DNA of 64,000 nt, from positions 1,614,501 to 1,678,500 of the forward strand of contig NZ_CP112998.1 of NCBI RefSeq assembly GCF_026625565.1, given 5' to 3'. A model generated the notes under the pieces. It worked only from the letters and a program-made list of their open reading frames with translations, ran no database searches and was not told where the DNA came from. The stretch's first letter is position 1, and the number at the start of each line of letters is the position of its first letter. Both the position numbers and the translations under genes were made by a program. This stretch comes from Dyadobacter pollutisoli (lineage in GTDB: Bacteria > Bacteroidota > Bacteroidia > Cytophagales > Spirosomataceae). Positions 17,490-26,443 of this stretch are shown here, one piece after another.

Positions 17490-19313
17490 TTATTCTTCCT
17501 GCGAGAAAATCAATGCAGTATATGGCGGGATCTGCAAAGAGCCGTGTACCGGCAAATCATCAAATTCACCTTCCATCGTTTCAATGTCAAAAACACCCAA
17601 ATGAGAAAATTCTAAGTCATATTGTTCATTATCGCTGTTGAAACGCAGGTTCCATTTGCCAGTTCTTGGAAGTCCAACCTTATAATCTGAAAAAGTTTCG
17701 GTAGAGAAATTCAGTACCACCACCACACTGTCCTTCGGTCCACCCTGATCCCAACGATGCATGACTATCACTTTTTTCTCATTATCAGCACGTATTATTT
17801 GCACATTCTGTCCCTGCAATCCTTTTGTAACCCCAAACCAATTCCTTCTAATGTGGATCATATCCCGGTGGAGGTTAGCGAACCCGCTGAATTTATCCAG
17901 CCTTGACCAGTCGATCGGATCGTCGTCAGAGAACCATTTGTCTTCGAGAAGCGGTTGCCCCTGAAATATCATCGGAATGCCAGGCGAAGTCAATACCAAC
18001 GCAACTCCCAGCGCAGCACGTTTTTTCGAATACCAGTTATTGACATCTCCCTCAGCAATTTCCTCGACGACCCTGGCCTGACCATTGGCGACCTCATCGT
18101 GAGATTCTGTGTAAATGATCCGCTGAAAAGAGTCGGTATTGTATTTGTTGGTAATCGCGGCAACAACCTGATCCATATTTCTATCCTGATCATTGGCCGT
18201 AATAATAGCATCCCGAATGGAATGTACGAACTCAGCGTCCCATTGAGAGCCATAACCAAGTCCTCCATTTTCAACTGAATTGGTAATAAAATCCAGTGAA
18301 TGCATGTCTTCGGCAATAGTAATGCAGTTAGGACAGTTGTCACGAATATCCTTATTAATCCATTGGATCAGCGACATTCCCTCCTTGATATCATTTCCCG
18401 GATTGCCATCGGCCTTCACATTACGAATGTAGGGGACCATGTCCATCCGAAGGCCGTCTATGCGGTAATCTTTAAGCCACATTAATGCATTGTCATGAAT
18501 GTATTGCCTGACTTCGTTTCGGCCATAGTCAGGCCTTGTATTGCCCCATGGGGTTTCTGCGCGCCAGTCGTTATAAAAGTATATACCGCCACCATCGTTT
18601 TCTTGCCAGCCGTCAAATTGCCATAGGTCCAGATCTGATGGGCCAAAATGGTTATAAACTACGTCCAAAATTACGGCTATACCCGCCTCGTGAGCCGCTT
18701 TCACAAATGCTTTCAATCCATCGGGGCCGCCATAGTCGGACTCTATCGAAAATGGGTTTGCGGGATTATATCCCCATGAGCGCGATCCGGGAAACTCAGA
18801 ACAGGGCATTAATTCAACAGCGTTGAAGCCCATTTCCTTTAAATAAGGCAGCTTTTCAATAGCCGTATACAGTGTTCCAACCTGGTTTTTCTCCTTCACG
18901 TGAAAGGTACCTACATGCAATTCATAGATGACGATCTCATGCCAGCTTGGGATCTGAAAACCGACATCCTGCCAATCAAAGGACGAATGGTTATATACGA
19001 CACAATTTCCAGCTGAATTGGTCATTTTCAATGCATGAGGATCATTTCTGTACAGGTTGCCCGAAGGCGTCTTTAACACAAATTTATATTCGTCACCTTC
19101 CTTTGAATTTTCAACCAAAACGCCCCAAACGCCATTTTCTTCTGGTTGGAGAGGAGTAGCTGAATCGTTCCAATCATTGAAACTCCCTACCACAGAGACA
19201 CTTTCGGCGTGAGGGGCCCATACCCGATAATACACTCCCTCCGGATAGCAGGTCGCTCCCATACCTTCATAATGCTGGGCGGTCTCCGCTTGATCAGTCT
19301 GTAAATTTTCCAT
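17490..19313 (-). CDS. GH13 alpha-glucan enzyme with CBM48 domain
   Basis: A 607-residue cytoplasmic protein (no signal peptide). An N-terminal CBM48/early-set domain (GVYYRVWAPHAESVSVVGSFNDW, with the long run spanning residues 26-48) is followed by the GH13 barrel. Region I is DVVYNH (217-222); region II GLRMDMV has the likely nucleophile Asp291; the acid/base is Glu335 (IAEDMH); region IV is SHDE (404-407). A C-terminal beta domain ends with YTALIF. The layout is that of branching enzymes and malto-oligosyltrehalose trehalohydrolases. I cannot decide between branching, hydrolysing and transglycosylating activity. ATG start at 19313. Confidence 0.88.
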   Translation of the reverse strand: MENLQTDQAETAQHYEGMGATCYPEGVYYRVWAPHAESVSVVGSFNDWNDSATPLQPEENGVWGVLVENSKEGDEYKFVLKTPSGNLYRNDPHALKMTNSAGNCVVYNHSSFDWQDVGFQIPSWHEIVIYELHVGTFHVKEKNQVGTLYTAIEKLPYLKEMGFNAVELMPCSEFPGSRSWGYNPANPFSIESDYGGPDGLKAFVKAAHEAGIAVILDVVYNHFGPSDLDLWQFDGWQENDGGGIYFYNDWRAETPWGNTRPDYGRNEVRQYIHDNALMWLKDYRIDGLRMDMVPYIRNVKADGNPGNDIKEGMSLIQWINKDIRDNCPNCITIAEDMHSLDFITNSVENGGLGYGSQWDAEFVHSIRDAIITANDQDRNMDQVVAAITNKYNTDSFQRIIYTESHDEVANGQARVVEEIAEGDVNNWYSKKRAALGVALVLTSPGIPMIFQGQPLLEDKWFSDDDPIDWSRLDKFSGFANLHRDMIHIRRNWFGVTKGLQGQNVQIIRADNEKKVIVMHRWDQGGPKDSVVVVLNFSTETFSDYKVGLPRTGKWNLRFNSDNEQYDLEFSHLGVFDIETMEGEFDDLPVHGSLQIPPYTALIFSQEE

Positions 19314-19434
19314 ATATCCTTTTGCAGATTATTGTTATTTTTGAGCTAAACTATTGGACGTATATTGACAAAATGTATGCCAGCAGGCTTATAGACTGAT
19401 TGCATCAAATTCAGTCCTCAAAAACACACTATAT

Positions 19435-20559
19435 ATGTTACAATCTGCCGAAGACGAAAAAGTCTTTACCCTGGCGCTTATCCACACGGCCGGAATCGGT
19501 TCAGTTACGATCCGCCAGCTCATTAGTTACTGCGGTGGCGCTTCCCACGTATTCCTTGCCGATTACAAACAACTCATCAAAATCCCCGGTGTAGGCGATA
19601 AGGTAGTCAAAGCTATTTTAGCCAAAAGAACGCTCACAATGGCTGAAAAGGAACTGGAAAACTGCAACCGATCAGGCATTGATCTGCATTTTTTCACGGA
19701 TCCAACCTATCCGGCGCGATTGAAACCTTTATATGACGCACCGGTCGTGCTGTATACCAAAGGCAAATTTGACTTTAATACAGCTATCAGCATTGGTATT
19801 GTGGGAACCAGGCAAATCAGTGATTACGGAAAATCGGTGACCGAAACCATTATCAAAGACCTTGAACCCTATAAGGCAATGGTCGTCAGCGGCCTCGCTT
19901 ACGGTGTGGACATTACTGCGCACCGCGCTTGCCTCAAATACAATTTACCTACATTGGGTGTGATGGCCAGTGGGCTGGACGTGATCTATCCGGCTGGGCA
20001 TCAGCGCACTGGCCTGGAAATGCAGGAAAACGGAGGGCTTGTAACCGAAAACGCATTGGGTACCAAGCCTGATTTTATGAGATTTCCTGCCCGAAACCGA
20101 ATTATTGCTGGCCTGAGTGATGTTACTGTAGTTGTGGAATCAGCCAAAAAGGGAGGAAGCCTGATCACGGTGGAGTTTGCTCAAAATTATCATCGGGATG
20201 TTTACGCGGTTCCGGGCATGATCGGGAGCGGGCAATCCGAGGGCTGCAACTATCTGATCAGGGACCATAAAGCATCTATTTTTACTTCGGTAGAGGATAT
20301 GGTGGCGGCAATGGGTTGGGGATTGGAAACTGAAAAGCCGGATACAATTCCTACGGTGCAGGCCCAATGCAGTTTCGAAGGATTTACTCAGGACGAGGGG
20401 CAGATACTTGCACTTTTAAAACAAAAAGGGGCCGTTCAGATCGATGAGCTGGCCTGGCAGTCGGGCATGCACCAGAACAAACTGGCAACGTTGCTTTTGA
20501 ATCTGGAATTTCAGGGAATGGTCCGGTCATTACCGGGCAAAAAATATGGGTTAATGTAA
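19435..20559 (+). CDS. dprA: DNA-processing protein DprA
   Basis: A 374-residue DprA/Smf protein, which binds incoming single-stranded DNA and loads RecA during natural transformation. It has an N-terminal helix-hairpin-helix region (AGIGSVTIRQLI and IPGVGDKVVKAI), then the Rossmann-like core with GIVGTR, VVSGLAYGVDITAH, FPARNRIIAGLSD and GGSLITVEFA, and a C-terminal winged-helix (about 315-374). ATG start at 19435. The AlbA_2 gene follows after only 4 bp. Confidence 0.95.
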   Translation: MLQSAEDEKVFTLALIHTAGIGSVTIRQLISYCGGASHVFLADYKQLIKIPGVGDKVVKAILAKRTLTMAEKELENCNRSGIDLHFFTDPTYPARLKPLYDAPVVLYTKGKFDFNTAISIGIVGTRQISDYGKSVTETIIKDLEPYKAMVVSGLAYGVDITAHRACLKYNLPTLGVMASGLDVIYPAGHQRTGLEMQENGGLVTENALGTKPDFMRFPARNRIIAGLSDVTVVVESAKKGGSLITVEFAQNYHRDVYAVPGMIGSGQSEGCNYLIRDHKASIFTSVEDMVAAMGWGLETEKPDTIPTVQAQCSFEGFTQDEGQILALLKQKGAVQIDELAWQSGMHQNKLATLLLNLEFQGMVRSLPGKKYGLM

Positions 20560-20563
20560 ATGC

Positions 20564-21193
20564 ATGAGTAAAAGTATCATTCAACTGATTAAGCAGGGAG
20601 AGGGACTCACGACCGAGTTTAAAAGGACAATCGATAGTCCTTATAAAATCGCTAAAACCATCGTTTCGTTTGCGAACACAGCCGGTGGAAATCTGCTGAT
20701 CGGTGTCGCCGACAATGCGGCCCTATTGGGTGTTGAATCGGAATTAAAGGAATTGCAGAAGCTGGAAAAGGCGCTCGGTGAACTGATTGAAAAAAAGCTG
20801 CTGATCCGTGTGAAGTCAGCGCAGCTTGACGGGAAAAAGATCATGCTGATCGAAGTGGATGAAAGCCCGGAGAAACCACATTATGCTATCAACGAGAAGG
20901 CTGAGCGTATTATTTACATTAGGGTTAAAGACAAAAGCCTGCCAATTCCGAGGCTTTTACTTTATGGAGAAGGAGATGCCGATACCGGGAAAATTCTGGC
21001 ATCGAGGCATGTCAAGACGCTGATCACTTACCTGAAAGAAACTGATTCGGTGAATGCAAAAGTTTTTTCCAAGATTATTAATATTTCAGAAAAAAGAGCC
21101 GAGCGAATGTTGCAGGACCTGGCTGCGAAGCAAATACTTCTCAAAATCTCCCGGGGGAAACCCGAGACTTTTAGTCTGAAATGGGCTGAATAA
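20564..21193 (+). CDS. AlbA_2 (Schlafen-type) domain protein with C-terminal winged helix
   Basis: A 209-residue protein. The N-terminal half shows the AlbA_2 pattern: GEGLTTEFKRTID, then IVSFANTAGGNLLIGVAD and later KIMLIEVDESPEKPHY, the fold once called the divergent AAA_4 domain. The last 55 residues look like a winged helix (VNAKVFSKIINISEKRAERMLQ within about 155-178). Such proteins are often annotated as transcriptional regulators or ATP-binding proteins without experimental proof. It is tightly linked to dprA (4-bp gap) and followed by a strong terminator, so the two probably form one transcript. ATG start at 20564. Confidence 0.85.
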   Translation: MSKSIIQLIKQGEGLTTEFKRTIDSPYKIAKTIVSFANTAGGNLLIGVADNAALLGVESELKELQKLEKALGELIEKKLLIRVKSAQLDGKKIMLIEVDESPEKPHYAINEKAERIIYIRVKDKSLPIPRLLLYGEGDADTGKILASRHVKTLITYLKETDSVNAKVFSKIINISEKRAERMLQDLAAKQILLKISRGKPETFSLKWAE

Positions 21194-21234
21194 AAACAGG
21201 ATCAGCCCGAAATATATTCAGGCTGATCCTGTTT
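21194..21234. terminator. Bidirectional terminator between the AlbA_2 and FKBP genes
   Basis: A perfect 14-bp stem AAACAGGATCAGCC (21194-21207) with GGCTGATCCTGTTT (21221-21234) and a 13-nt loop, between convergent genes. Confidence 0.9.
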
Positions 21235-21247
21235 AAATCTGCGTCAA

Positions 21248-21676
21248 TTAATTGATCCCTACCAATTCCAGTTCAAAAATCAGGTCCTGGCCGGCTAGCG
21301 GATGATTTGCATCCAAAATAACATATTCTTCTGTCACCTCTCTGATCACCACAGGGATTACCTGTCCGCCATCCTGGTGCATGTTGAGTGTACCGCCTAC
21401 TTCCAAAGGAATGTCAGCAGGTATCTGGTTTCGTTCAAAATTAATGATCATATCTTCGTTGACGGGGCCATAAGCCTCAGCGTTAGGGATATGGATGGTT
21501 TTTTTGTTGCCAATTTCCATTCCCGTTACGCCGTCATCAAATCCTTTTATCACCTGTCCGCTTCCAAGTAGAAAGCTTAATGGTTCACGTCCTTCCGAAG
21601 AATCAAAAAGTTGCCCGTCTGGTAAGGTTCCTTTGTAATGAACCTGTACTTGATCACCTGCCTGCGCCTGCTTCAT
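21248..21676 (-). CDS. FKBP-type peptidyl-prolyl isomerase (SlyD-like)
   Basis: A 142-residue SlyD-type FKBP. The FKBP half-barrel begins VQVHYKGTLPDGQLFDSS, with LSFLLGSGQVIKGFDDGVTGM following. The flexible insert-in-flap (IF) chaperone domain lies between about residues 70 and 120, and the FKBP strand LIFELELVGIN ends the protein. The His/Cys-rich metal-binding tail of E. coli SlyD is absent. Expected to be a cytoplasmic folding catalyst. ATG start at 21676. Confidence 0.94.
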   Translation of the reverse strand: MKQAQAGDQVQVHYKGTLPDGQLFDSSEGREPLSFLLGSGQVIKGFDDGVTGMEIGNKKTIHIPNAEAYGPVNEDMIINFERNQIPADIPLEVGGTLNMHQDGGQVIPVVIREVTEEYVILDANHPLAGQDLIFELELVGIN

Positions 21677-21751
21677 TGTATGTTAACTTAAATGGTTAAA
21701 AATATCCCTCTTTTTGTTCCTCTCGGAACTGGGAAAATCGGGGTGGTAAAA

Positions 21752-23227
21752 TTAATATGCCCGGGCGAAGACAACTCTTCCGGCGGACGGTTTTCCAGAG
21801 TAAATACAAACACCTGCCTCCGCTTCCTGATCGAGTGGAATACAACGGATGGTAGCTTTGGTTTCCTCCTTAATTTTTTCTTCTGTCTCCGAAGTTCCAT
21901 CCCAATGTGCCAGCACAAAGCCTCCTTTGTTGTCCAGTACCTCGTTAAATTCTTCGAATGTATCTACGCTGAAAGTATTTTCTTTTCTAAACGCCAGTGC
22001 TTTATTGTAAATCGAATCCTGAATGTTGTCGAGCAGGTCCTGAATGTAAGAAGCAATGCCATCCAAAGAAACCGTCTCTTTGGTTTTTGTGTCCCTTCTT
22101 GCTACTTCAACAGTACCATTTTCAAGATCACGGCCGCCCAGTGCCAGTCTTACAGGAACACCTTTCAGTTCATATTCCGCAAATTTATAGCCTGGCTTAT
22201 AAGCGTCGCTATTATCGTATTTTACGCTGATACCCAGTTTTTTAAGCTGCTTGGTGATTTCACTCACTTTTTCAGAAATCTGGGCAAGTTGTTCCTCGTT
22301 TTTATAAATCGGAACGATCACCACCTGGATAGGGGCCAGCTTGGGAGGCAGCACGAGTCCACTGTCGTCCGAGTGCGCCATGATCAGAGCACCCATCAGA
22401 CGGGTGCTAACACCCCAGGAAGTTCCCCAAACATGTTCCAGCTTGCCTTCTTTGTCCTGGAATTTAACATCAAACGCAGTAGCGAAATTCTGGCCTAGAA
22501 AATGGGAAGTACCTGCTTGAAGTGCTTTCCCATCTTGCATTAATGCCTCGATACAATAGGTGTCTTCTGCTCCTGCAAAGCGTTCGTTAGCGGTTTTTAC
22601 GCCTTTAACAACTGGCAAAGCCATCCATTCCTCCGCAAAAGTCGCGTATACTTCAAGCATTTGTTTGGTCTCTGCGATCGCCTCCGCAGCAGTAGCGTGC
22701 GCTGTATGGCCTTCCTGCCAAAGGAACTCAGCCGTACGCAGGAAAAGGCGCGTACGCATTTCCCAACGCACGACATTGGCCCATTGATTAATGAGCAGCG
22801 GAAGGTCGCGATAAGACTGTATCCAGTTTTTATAAGTACTCCATATGACAGTTTCAGACGTAGGGCGCACGATCAGCTCCTCTTCCAGCTTTGCGTCCGG
22901 GTCCACGATCACACCTTTTCCGTTGGGATCATTTTTTAATCTGTAGTGGGTAACAACAGCACACTCTTTGGCGAAACCCTCAACGTGTGATGCTTCTTTA
23001 CTCAGATAAGATTTTGGGATAAAAAGAGGGAAATATGCATTGGAATGTCCGGTCTCTTTGAACATATCATCCAATGCGCGCTGCATTTTTTCCCAGATCG
23101 AGTAACCATAAGGTTTAATAACCATACAGCCTCTCACCGCGGAATTTTCGGCCAAATCGGCTCTTTTTACTAACTCATTGTACCATTCGGAGTAATTTTC
23201 ACTTCGGGTTGGCAGGGCTTTACTCAT
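21752..23227 (-). CDS. proS: Prolyl-tRNA synthetase (archaeal/eukaryal-type)
   Basis: A 491-residue class II synthetase charging tRNA-Pro. It is of the short type: no YbaK editing insert between motifs 2 and 3, and a C-terminal domain ending ARAY. Motif 2 is near VVRWEMRTRLFLRTAEFLWQEGH (spanning about 155-177); RPTSETVIW and GTSWGVSTR mark the ATP/proline pocket. I use the ATG at 23227 (MSKALPTRSENY); upstream in-frame TTG codons would place the start in the leader. The anticodon-binding domain follows from about 300. A candidate -7 box lies 67 bp upstream. Confidence 0.95.
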   Translation of the reverse strand: MSKALPTRSENYSEWYNELVKRADLAENSAVRGCMVIKPYGYSIWEKMQRALDDMFKETGHSNAYFPLFIPKSYLSKEASHVEGFAKECAVVTHYRLKNDPNGKGVIVDPDAKLEEELIVRPTSETVIWSTYKNWIQSYRDLPLLINQWANVVRWEMRTRLFLRTAEFLWQEGHTAHATAAEAIAETKQMLEVYATFAEEWMALPVVKGVKTANERFAGAEDTYCIEALMQDGKALQAGTSHFLGQNFATAFDVKFQDKEGKLEHVWGTSWGVSTRLMGALIMAHSDDSGLVLPPKLAPIQVVIVPIYKNEEQLAQISEKVSEITKQLKKLGISVKYDNSDAYKPGYKFAEYELKGVPVRLALGGRDLENGTVEVARRDTKTKETVSLDGIASYIQDLLDNIQDSIYNKALAFRKENTFSVDTFEEFNEVLDNKGGFVLAHWDGTSETEEKIKEETKATIRCIPLDQEAEAGVCIYSGKPSAGRVVFARAY

Positions 23228-23293
23228 TCTTAGGATTATTTTGTAATTGAAATGGAGTTTATCGTTAAATAGTACCTCCTTTTTTAGGAGTTG

Positions 23294-23301
23294 CAAAGAT
23301 A
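23294..23301 (-). promoter_or_regulatory. Candidate -7 box for proS
   Basis: Minus-strand TATCTTTG matches TAnnTTTG and predicts a 5' leader of about 60 nt. The -33 element is not obvious. Confidence 0.4.
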
Positions 23302-23352
23302 GTTTTTTATGTTAACTTTGGAATTAATGTATTGTAACAGACGTTTACTTAC

Positions 23353-23382
23353 TTGTACGGAACGGAATTTTATATATATTAG
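23353..23382 (+). promoter_or_regulatory. Candidate promoter of the Tyr/Ser-rich lipoprotein gene
   Basis: TTG (23353-23355), 19 nt, then TATATTAG (23375-23382). This variant of TAnnTTTG recurs upstream of the CBS gene at 39147-39154. Confidence 0.38.
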
Positions 23383-23408
23383 CAACAAACTTTTAATCCT
23401 TTAAAGCC

Positions 23409-24710
23409 ATGAGTACGATCAATAAAGCAAAATATTTGTCTTTGCTAGTGTTGCTGGGAGCTTGGGGATGTACCACAAATCAATATGTATCACGTTCGGG
23501 TGGCGGATATGACGACCTTTATGGCGGGAATCCTAATTCCGGAGTTGTGTTAAATGACCGAGGTGCAGATCAAGTATCCCGCTCTGACAATCCGGATTAT
23601 ACTTATACCGGAGACTACGCCGAATCAGGCACCAGCGACTACTACGACGAATCATACCTTTCATCACGCAGTGTAAAACGAGCAATTTCCAGTGATGTAG
23701 GTTACAATGCAGGGTTTACCGACGGATATAACCTTGCCACAGCCAATACTTTACCATATTATGGCGGCCTTGGTTCTTACTGGCCAGGCAGCGCAATGAA
23801 TATCGGGTTCCAGTTTGGATTTGGTAACTCGTTCAGAATGCGTCCTTATATGGGCTTTGGAATGGGTTCCATGATGCTGGGATATTCGCCTTGGGGATAC
23901 GGAAGCATGATGGGATATGGTTATGATCCATTTGGTTATAATTCATGGGGTTACAGTCCATGGGGTTACAGCAACTATGGATACGGATATGGTGGCTACT
24001 ATGATAGCTTCTACGGCGGAGGCTATGGTTACAATCCCTGGGCCTACAGCCGTCCGGTGATTGTCGTAAATAGCAATTATGAAAGAGGTCTTTCAAGAAC
24101 TTATGGACCACGTGTTGCTTCCAATGTAGGTGGCAGCAGATCCAGAAGTAATGATCGTTATAACTCGGGTTCTGTAAATACGCCAAGATCAGCCACAGGC
24201 TCGGGGGAACGCAGCGGCAGAAGATCGGCCAATACGGTTTCGGCCAGTGATACTTACGCTTCACCAAGATCATCCAGAAGTTACGGACGGAGCGGAGTCG
24301 CCGATGCAGGTGGCAGAACAAGCGGCGAGTCTTACGGTTCAAGAGGAGCCTCGGGAGAAGGAAACAATGTGTACTACTCTCGTCCACGTTCATCTGGTAG
24401 CAGCAGCTATTCTTCTGAAAGTGGGAACACAGGAAGTTATGCTTCACCACGTTCGTCACGCGGAAGCAGCGGAAGTTCCTACAGCACCCCGTCTTACAGC
24501 ACCCCTTCACGGAGCCGGTCGGATTATAGTGCTCCTTCTTCACGCGGAACCTACTCTACACCAAGCAGAAGTACTGAATCATACAGTGCACCCACCAGGA
24601 CTTACAGCGCACCAACTTACAGTGCACCGTCAAGAAGTTACAGTGCACCAGCCAGCAGCGGTTCGTCAGGCGGTGGAGCTACCCGTTCTTCGTCAAGAGG
24701 ACCGAGATAA
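23409..24710 (+). CDS. Lipoprotein with Gly/Tyr-rich middle and Tyr-Ser-Ala-Pro repeat tail
   Basis: A 433-residue protein not matched to a known family. A short signal peptide ends at a plausible lipobox (LGAWGC, Cys21). Residues about 130-215 are rich in Gly, Tyr, Met and Trp, with repeated GYSPWGY and YGY units. From about 235 the chain is dominated by Ser, Arg and Gly, and from about 355 it holds ten or so irregular repeats of YS(A/T)P(S/T). It looks intrinsically disordered, on the cell envelope or exposed outside it, perhaps an adhesive or matrix-interacting protein; that is inferred from composition only. ATG start at 23409, and a strong terminator follows. Confidence 0.85.
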   Translation: MSTINKAKYLSLLVLLGAWGCTTNQYVSRSGGGYDDLYGGNPNSGVVLNDRGADQVSRSDNPDYTYTGDYAESGTSDYYDESYLSSRSVKRAISSDVGYNAGFTDGYNLATANTLPYYGGLGSYWPGSAMNIGFQFGFGNSFRMRPYMGFGMGSMMLGYSPWGYGSMMGYGYDPFGYNSWGYSPWGYSNYGYGYGGYYDSFYGGGYGYNPWAYSRPVIVVNSNYERGLSRTYGPRVASNVGGSRSRSNDRYNSGSVNTPRSATGSGERSGRRSANTVSASDTYASPRSSRSYGRSGVADAGGRTSGESYGSRGASGEGNNVYYSRPRSSGSSSYSSESGNTGSYASPRSSRGSSGSSYSTPSYSTPSRSRSDYSAPSSRGTYSTPSRSTESYSAPTRTYSAPTYSAPSRSYSAPASSGSSGGGATRSSSRGPR

Positions 24711-24749
24711 TTGTAGCGGCCCGTGCGTGACGCATAGAATTTGATATAC

Positions 24750-24785
24750 AAAACCCTGCAAGATGTCATAATTTTGCAGGGTTTT
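24750..24785 (+). terminator. Rho-independent terminator after the lipoprotein gene
   Basis: A 12-bp stem AAAACCCTGCAA (24750-24761) with TTGCAGGGTTTT (24774-24785), 12-nt loop. Confidence 0.92.
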
Positions 24786-24833
24786 CGTTTAGCTAATAGT
24801 TAAATTAAGATTCCGGTTATCAGTAAAAATGCC

Positions 24834-26390
24834 ATGACAAAACCATATTTATGGGCATCACTCACCATCGCCCTGCTCGCTTCCTCTACATCCTATGCTC
24901 AATATGCAGCCGACGCACTGCGCTATTCAGAAATGAATCAGACCGGCTCGGCCCGGTTCCAGGCCCTGGGTGGAAATCATGCATCATTAGGAGGCGACCC
25001 AAGCGCCATTCACGGCAATCCTGCAGGATTGGGGTTCTATACTCGTTCTGAACTGACTATTAGCCCTGCTGTAACTGGTATCAGTACGAAAACCGATTAT
25101 CTCGGAACAGGCAATTCAGATAGTAAAGCCAATGTTAATCTGGCGCAGGCATCGTTGGTGATAGCCAGTCAGCCGGGCTTTCAAAGGAAATGGAAGCGAT
25201 CGTCACTGGGCATTTCGTTTTCACGCCAGCAATCATTTCAAGATACTTATTATTATTCGGGACGTAACAACAGGAGCGCATACCTGGACAATGTTGTTGA
25301 GAATGTGAACAGAAACAAAACCTCTGTTGCGCAACTGGAAGCCGATTTTGAAAGCGATCCAACCAAAGGCGGACCAGTCGCTTTTTCAGTGCCCGCAGCT
25401 TATTATCAGATGTACCTGATCAATCCGACCACTGCGGCTGGCCCTCCTTATAATGCCGTTGATCAAAGCAGTGTGGTAGATCAGGCAGGGTCTTATAGTG
25501 CAACTGGGGCAAACACCCAATGGACTCTTGCCTACGCGGGAAATCTAAATGACAAATTTTACATTGGTGCCAATGTTGGTTTCAGCAGGCTGCGTTACAA
25601 ATACAGCCGTACCTTCCGTGACAATTACATTGACAGCCCCGAGCTAATATCCATCGAACAGGGTGAGGACCTTACCGTGACCGGAAGCGGTATTAATCTT
25701 TCGGTTGGTGTGATATATAAAATCAATCCAATATTTCAACTAGGCGGAACAATCATCAGCCCGACATTTACGGCCATTAAAGAGACTTTTTCTCAAAACG
25801 TGAATGCTCAATATGTCGACAACCTGGTGACGGGTCCTGACGGAACATTGATCACTCCTCCATATTCAACCTTGCCTCTTGCACCCAATGACTTTGAGTA
25901 TAACCTGGTAAGCCCGCTAAGGGGCAATTTCGGGGCTACCGTTTTTTTACAGGACAAAGGTTTTATCACAGGATCTATAGAGTACGCGGACTATAGTATG
26001 ATGCGTGCTAAAACCAGTTATTTGAGCAGTACTGACAATACTAATTTTAAGAATGATACAAAGGCAGAGATCCAGGATACATATAGAAGCGCAGTCAATT
26101 TCAGGTTAGGGGGCGAGTTTCGGGCGAATGTATTCCGGGCCCGCGTCGGAGGTGCCTATATTTCCGATCCATACCTGAGCAGAAATGATGGCATCGACAG
26201 AAGCAAGCTATTGTTTTCGGCTGGTGTGGGTGTGAGAACGAGCAGATTTTTTGCCGACCTGACTGGCACGATGACCACGTATAAGTCTGCATTTACTCCT
26301 TATTCTTTGAACAATGTACAAGATTATTCCTCCGTTGAAATTTCCAACAAGCCTGTTAATGTGATGTTGACGCTGGGGACTTTCTTCTGA
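24834..26390 (+). CDS. OmpP1/FadL-like outer-membrane porin
   Basis: A 518-residue outer-membrane beta-barrel protein. A signal peptide (about 1-22, ending SYAQ) is followed by the FadL-type N-terminal hatch: SARFQALGGNHASLGGDPSAIHGNPAGLG, spanning residues 38-66, with its NPAGL core. Alternating amphipathic strands run to a terminal Phe, as expected for BAM recognition. FadL/OmpP1/TodX proteins import hydrophobic compounds such as fatty acids. The ligand here is unknown. ATG start at 24834, with a terminator on each side, so the gene appears monocistronic. Confidence 0.9.
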   Translation: MTKPYLWASLTIALLASSTSYAQYAADALRYSEMNQTGSARFQALGGNHASLGGDPSAIHGNPAGLGFYTRSELTISPAVTGISTKTDYLGTGNSDSKANVNLAQASLVIASQPGFQRKWKRSSLGISFSRQQSFQDTYYYSGRNNRSAYLDNVVENVNRNKTSVAQLEADFESDPTKGGPVAFSVPAAYYQMYLINPTTAAGPPYNAVDQSSVVDQAGSYSATGANTQWTLAYAGNLNDKFYIGANVGFSRLRYKYSRTFRDNYIDSPELISIEQGEDLTVTGSGINLSVGVIYKINPIFQLGGTIISPTFTAIKETFSQNVNAQYVDNLVTGPDGTLITPPYSTLPLAPNDFEYNLVSPLRGNFGATVFLQDKGFITGSIEYADYSMMRAKTSYLSSTDNTNFKNDTKAEIQDTYRSAVNFRLGGEFRANVFRARVGGAYISDPYLSRNDGIDRSKLLFSAGVGVRTSRFFADLTGTMTTYKSAFTPYSLNNVQDYSSVEISNKPVNVMLTLGTFF

Positions 26391-26413
26391 AAGAAAAATA
26401 ATGAAATGAATTT

Positions 26414-26442
26414 AAAAAGACCTGCAAACCGCGGGTCTTTTT
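26414..26442. terminator. Bidirectional terminator between the porin gene and aroK
   Basis: A 9-bp stem AAAAAGACC (26414-26422) with GGTCTTTTT (26434-26442). It abuts the aroK stop on the minus strand. Confidence 0.85.
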
Positions 26443-26443
26443 G

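Noticed and set aside
18895..18904. TTCACGTGAA, a parS-like core
   Set aside because: It lies inside the GH13 gene and matches only the central part of the usual 16-bp parS. Similar CACGTG words occur elsewhere in coding DNA (11129, 39388), so it does not stand out.
20564..21193. AlbA_2/Schlafen-type protein as an anti-phage gene
   Set aside because: It lies between dprA and housekeeping genes without any other defence-related gene, so context does not support it.
23833..24543. 236-codon minus-strand frame opposite the repetitive lipoprotein gene
   Set aside because: Its composition (Cys, His, Tyr-rich) is the antisense image of Gly/Tyr/Ser codons; no motif or ribosome site.
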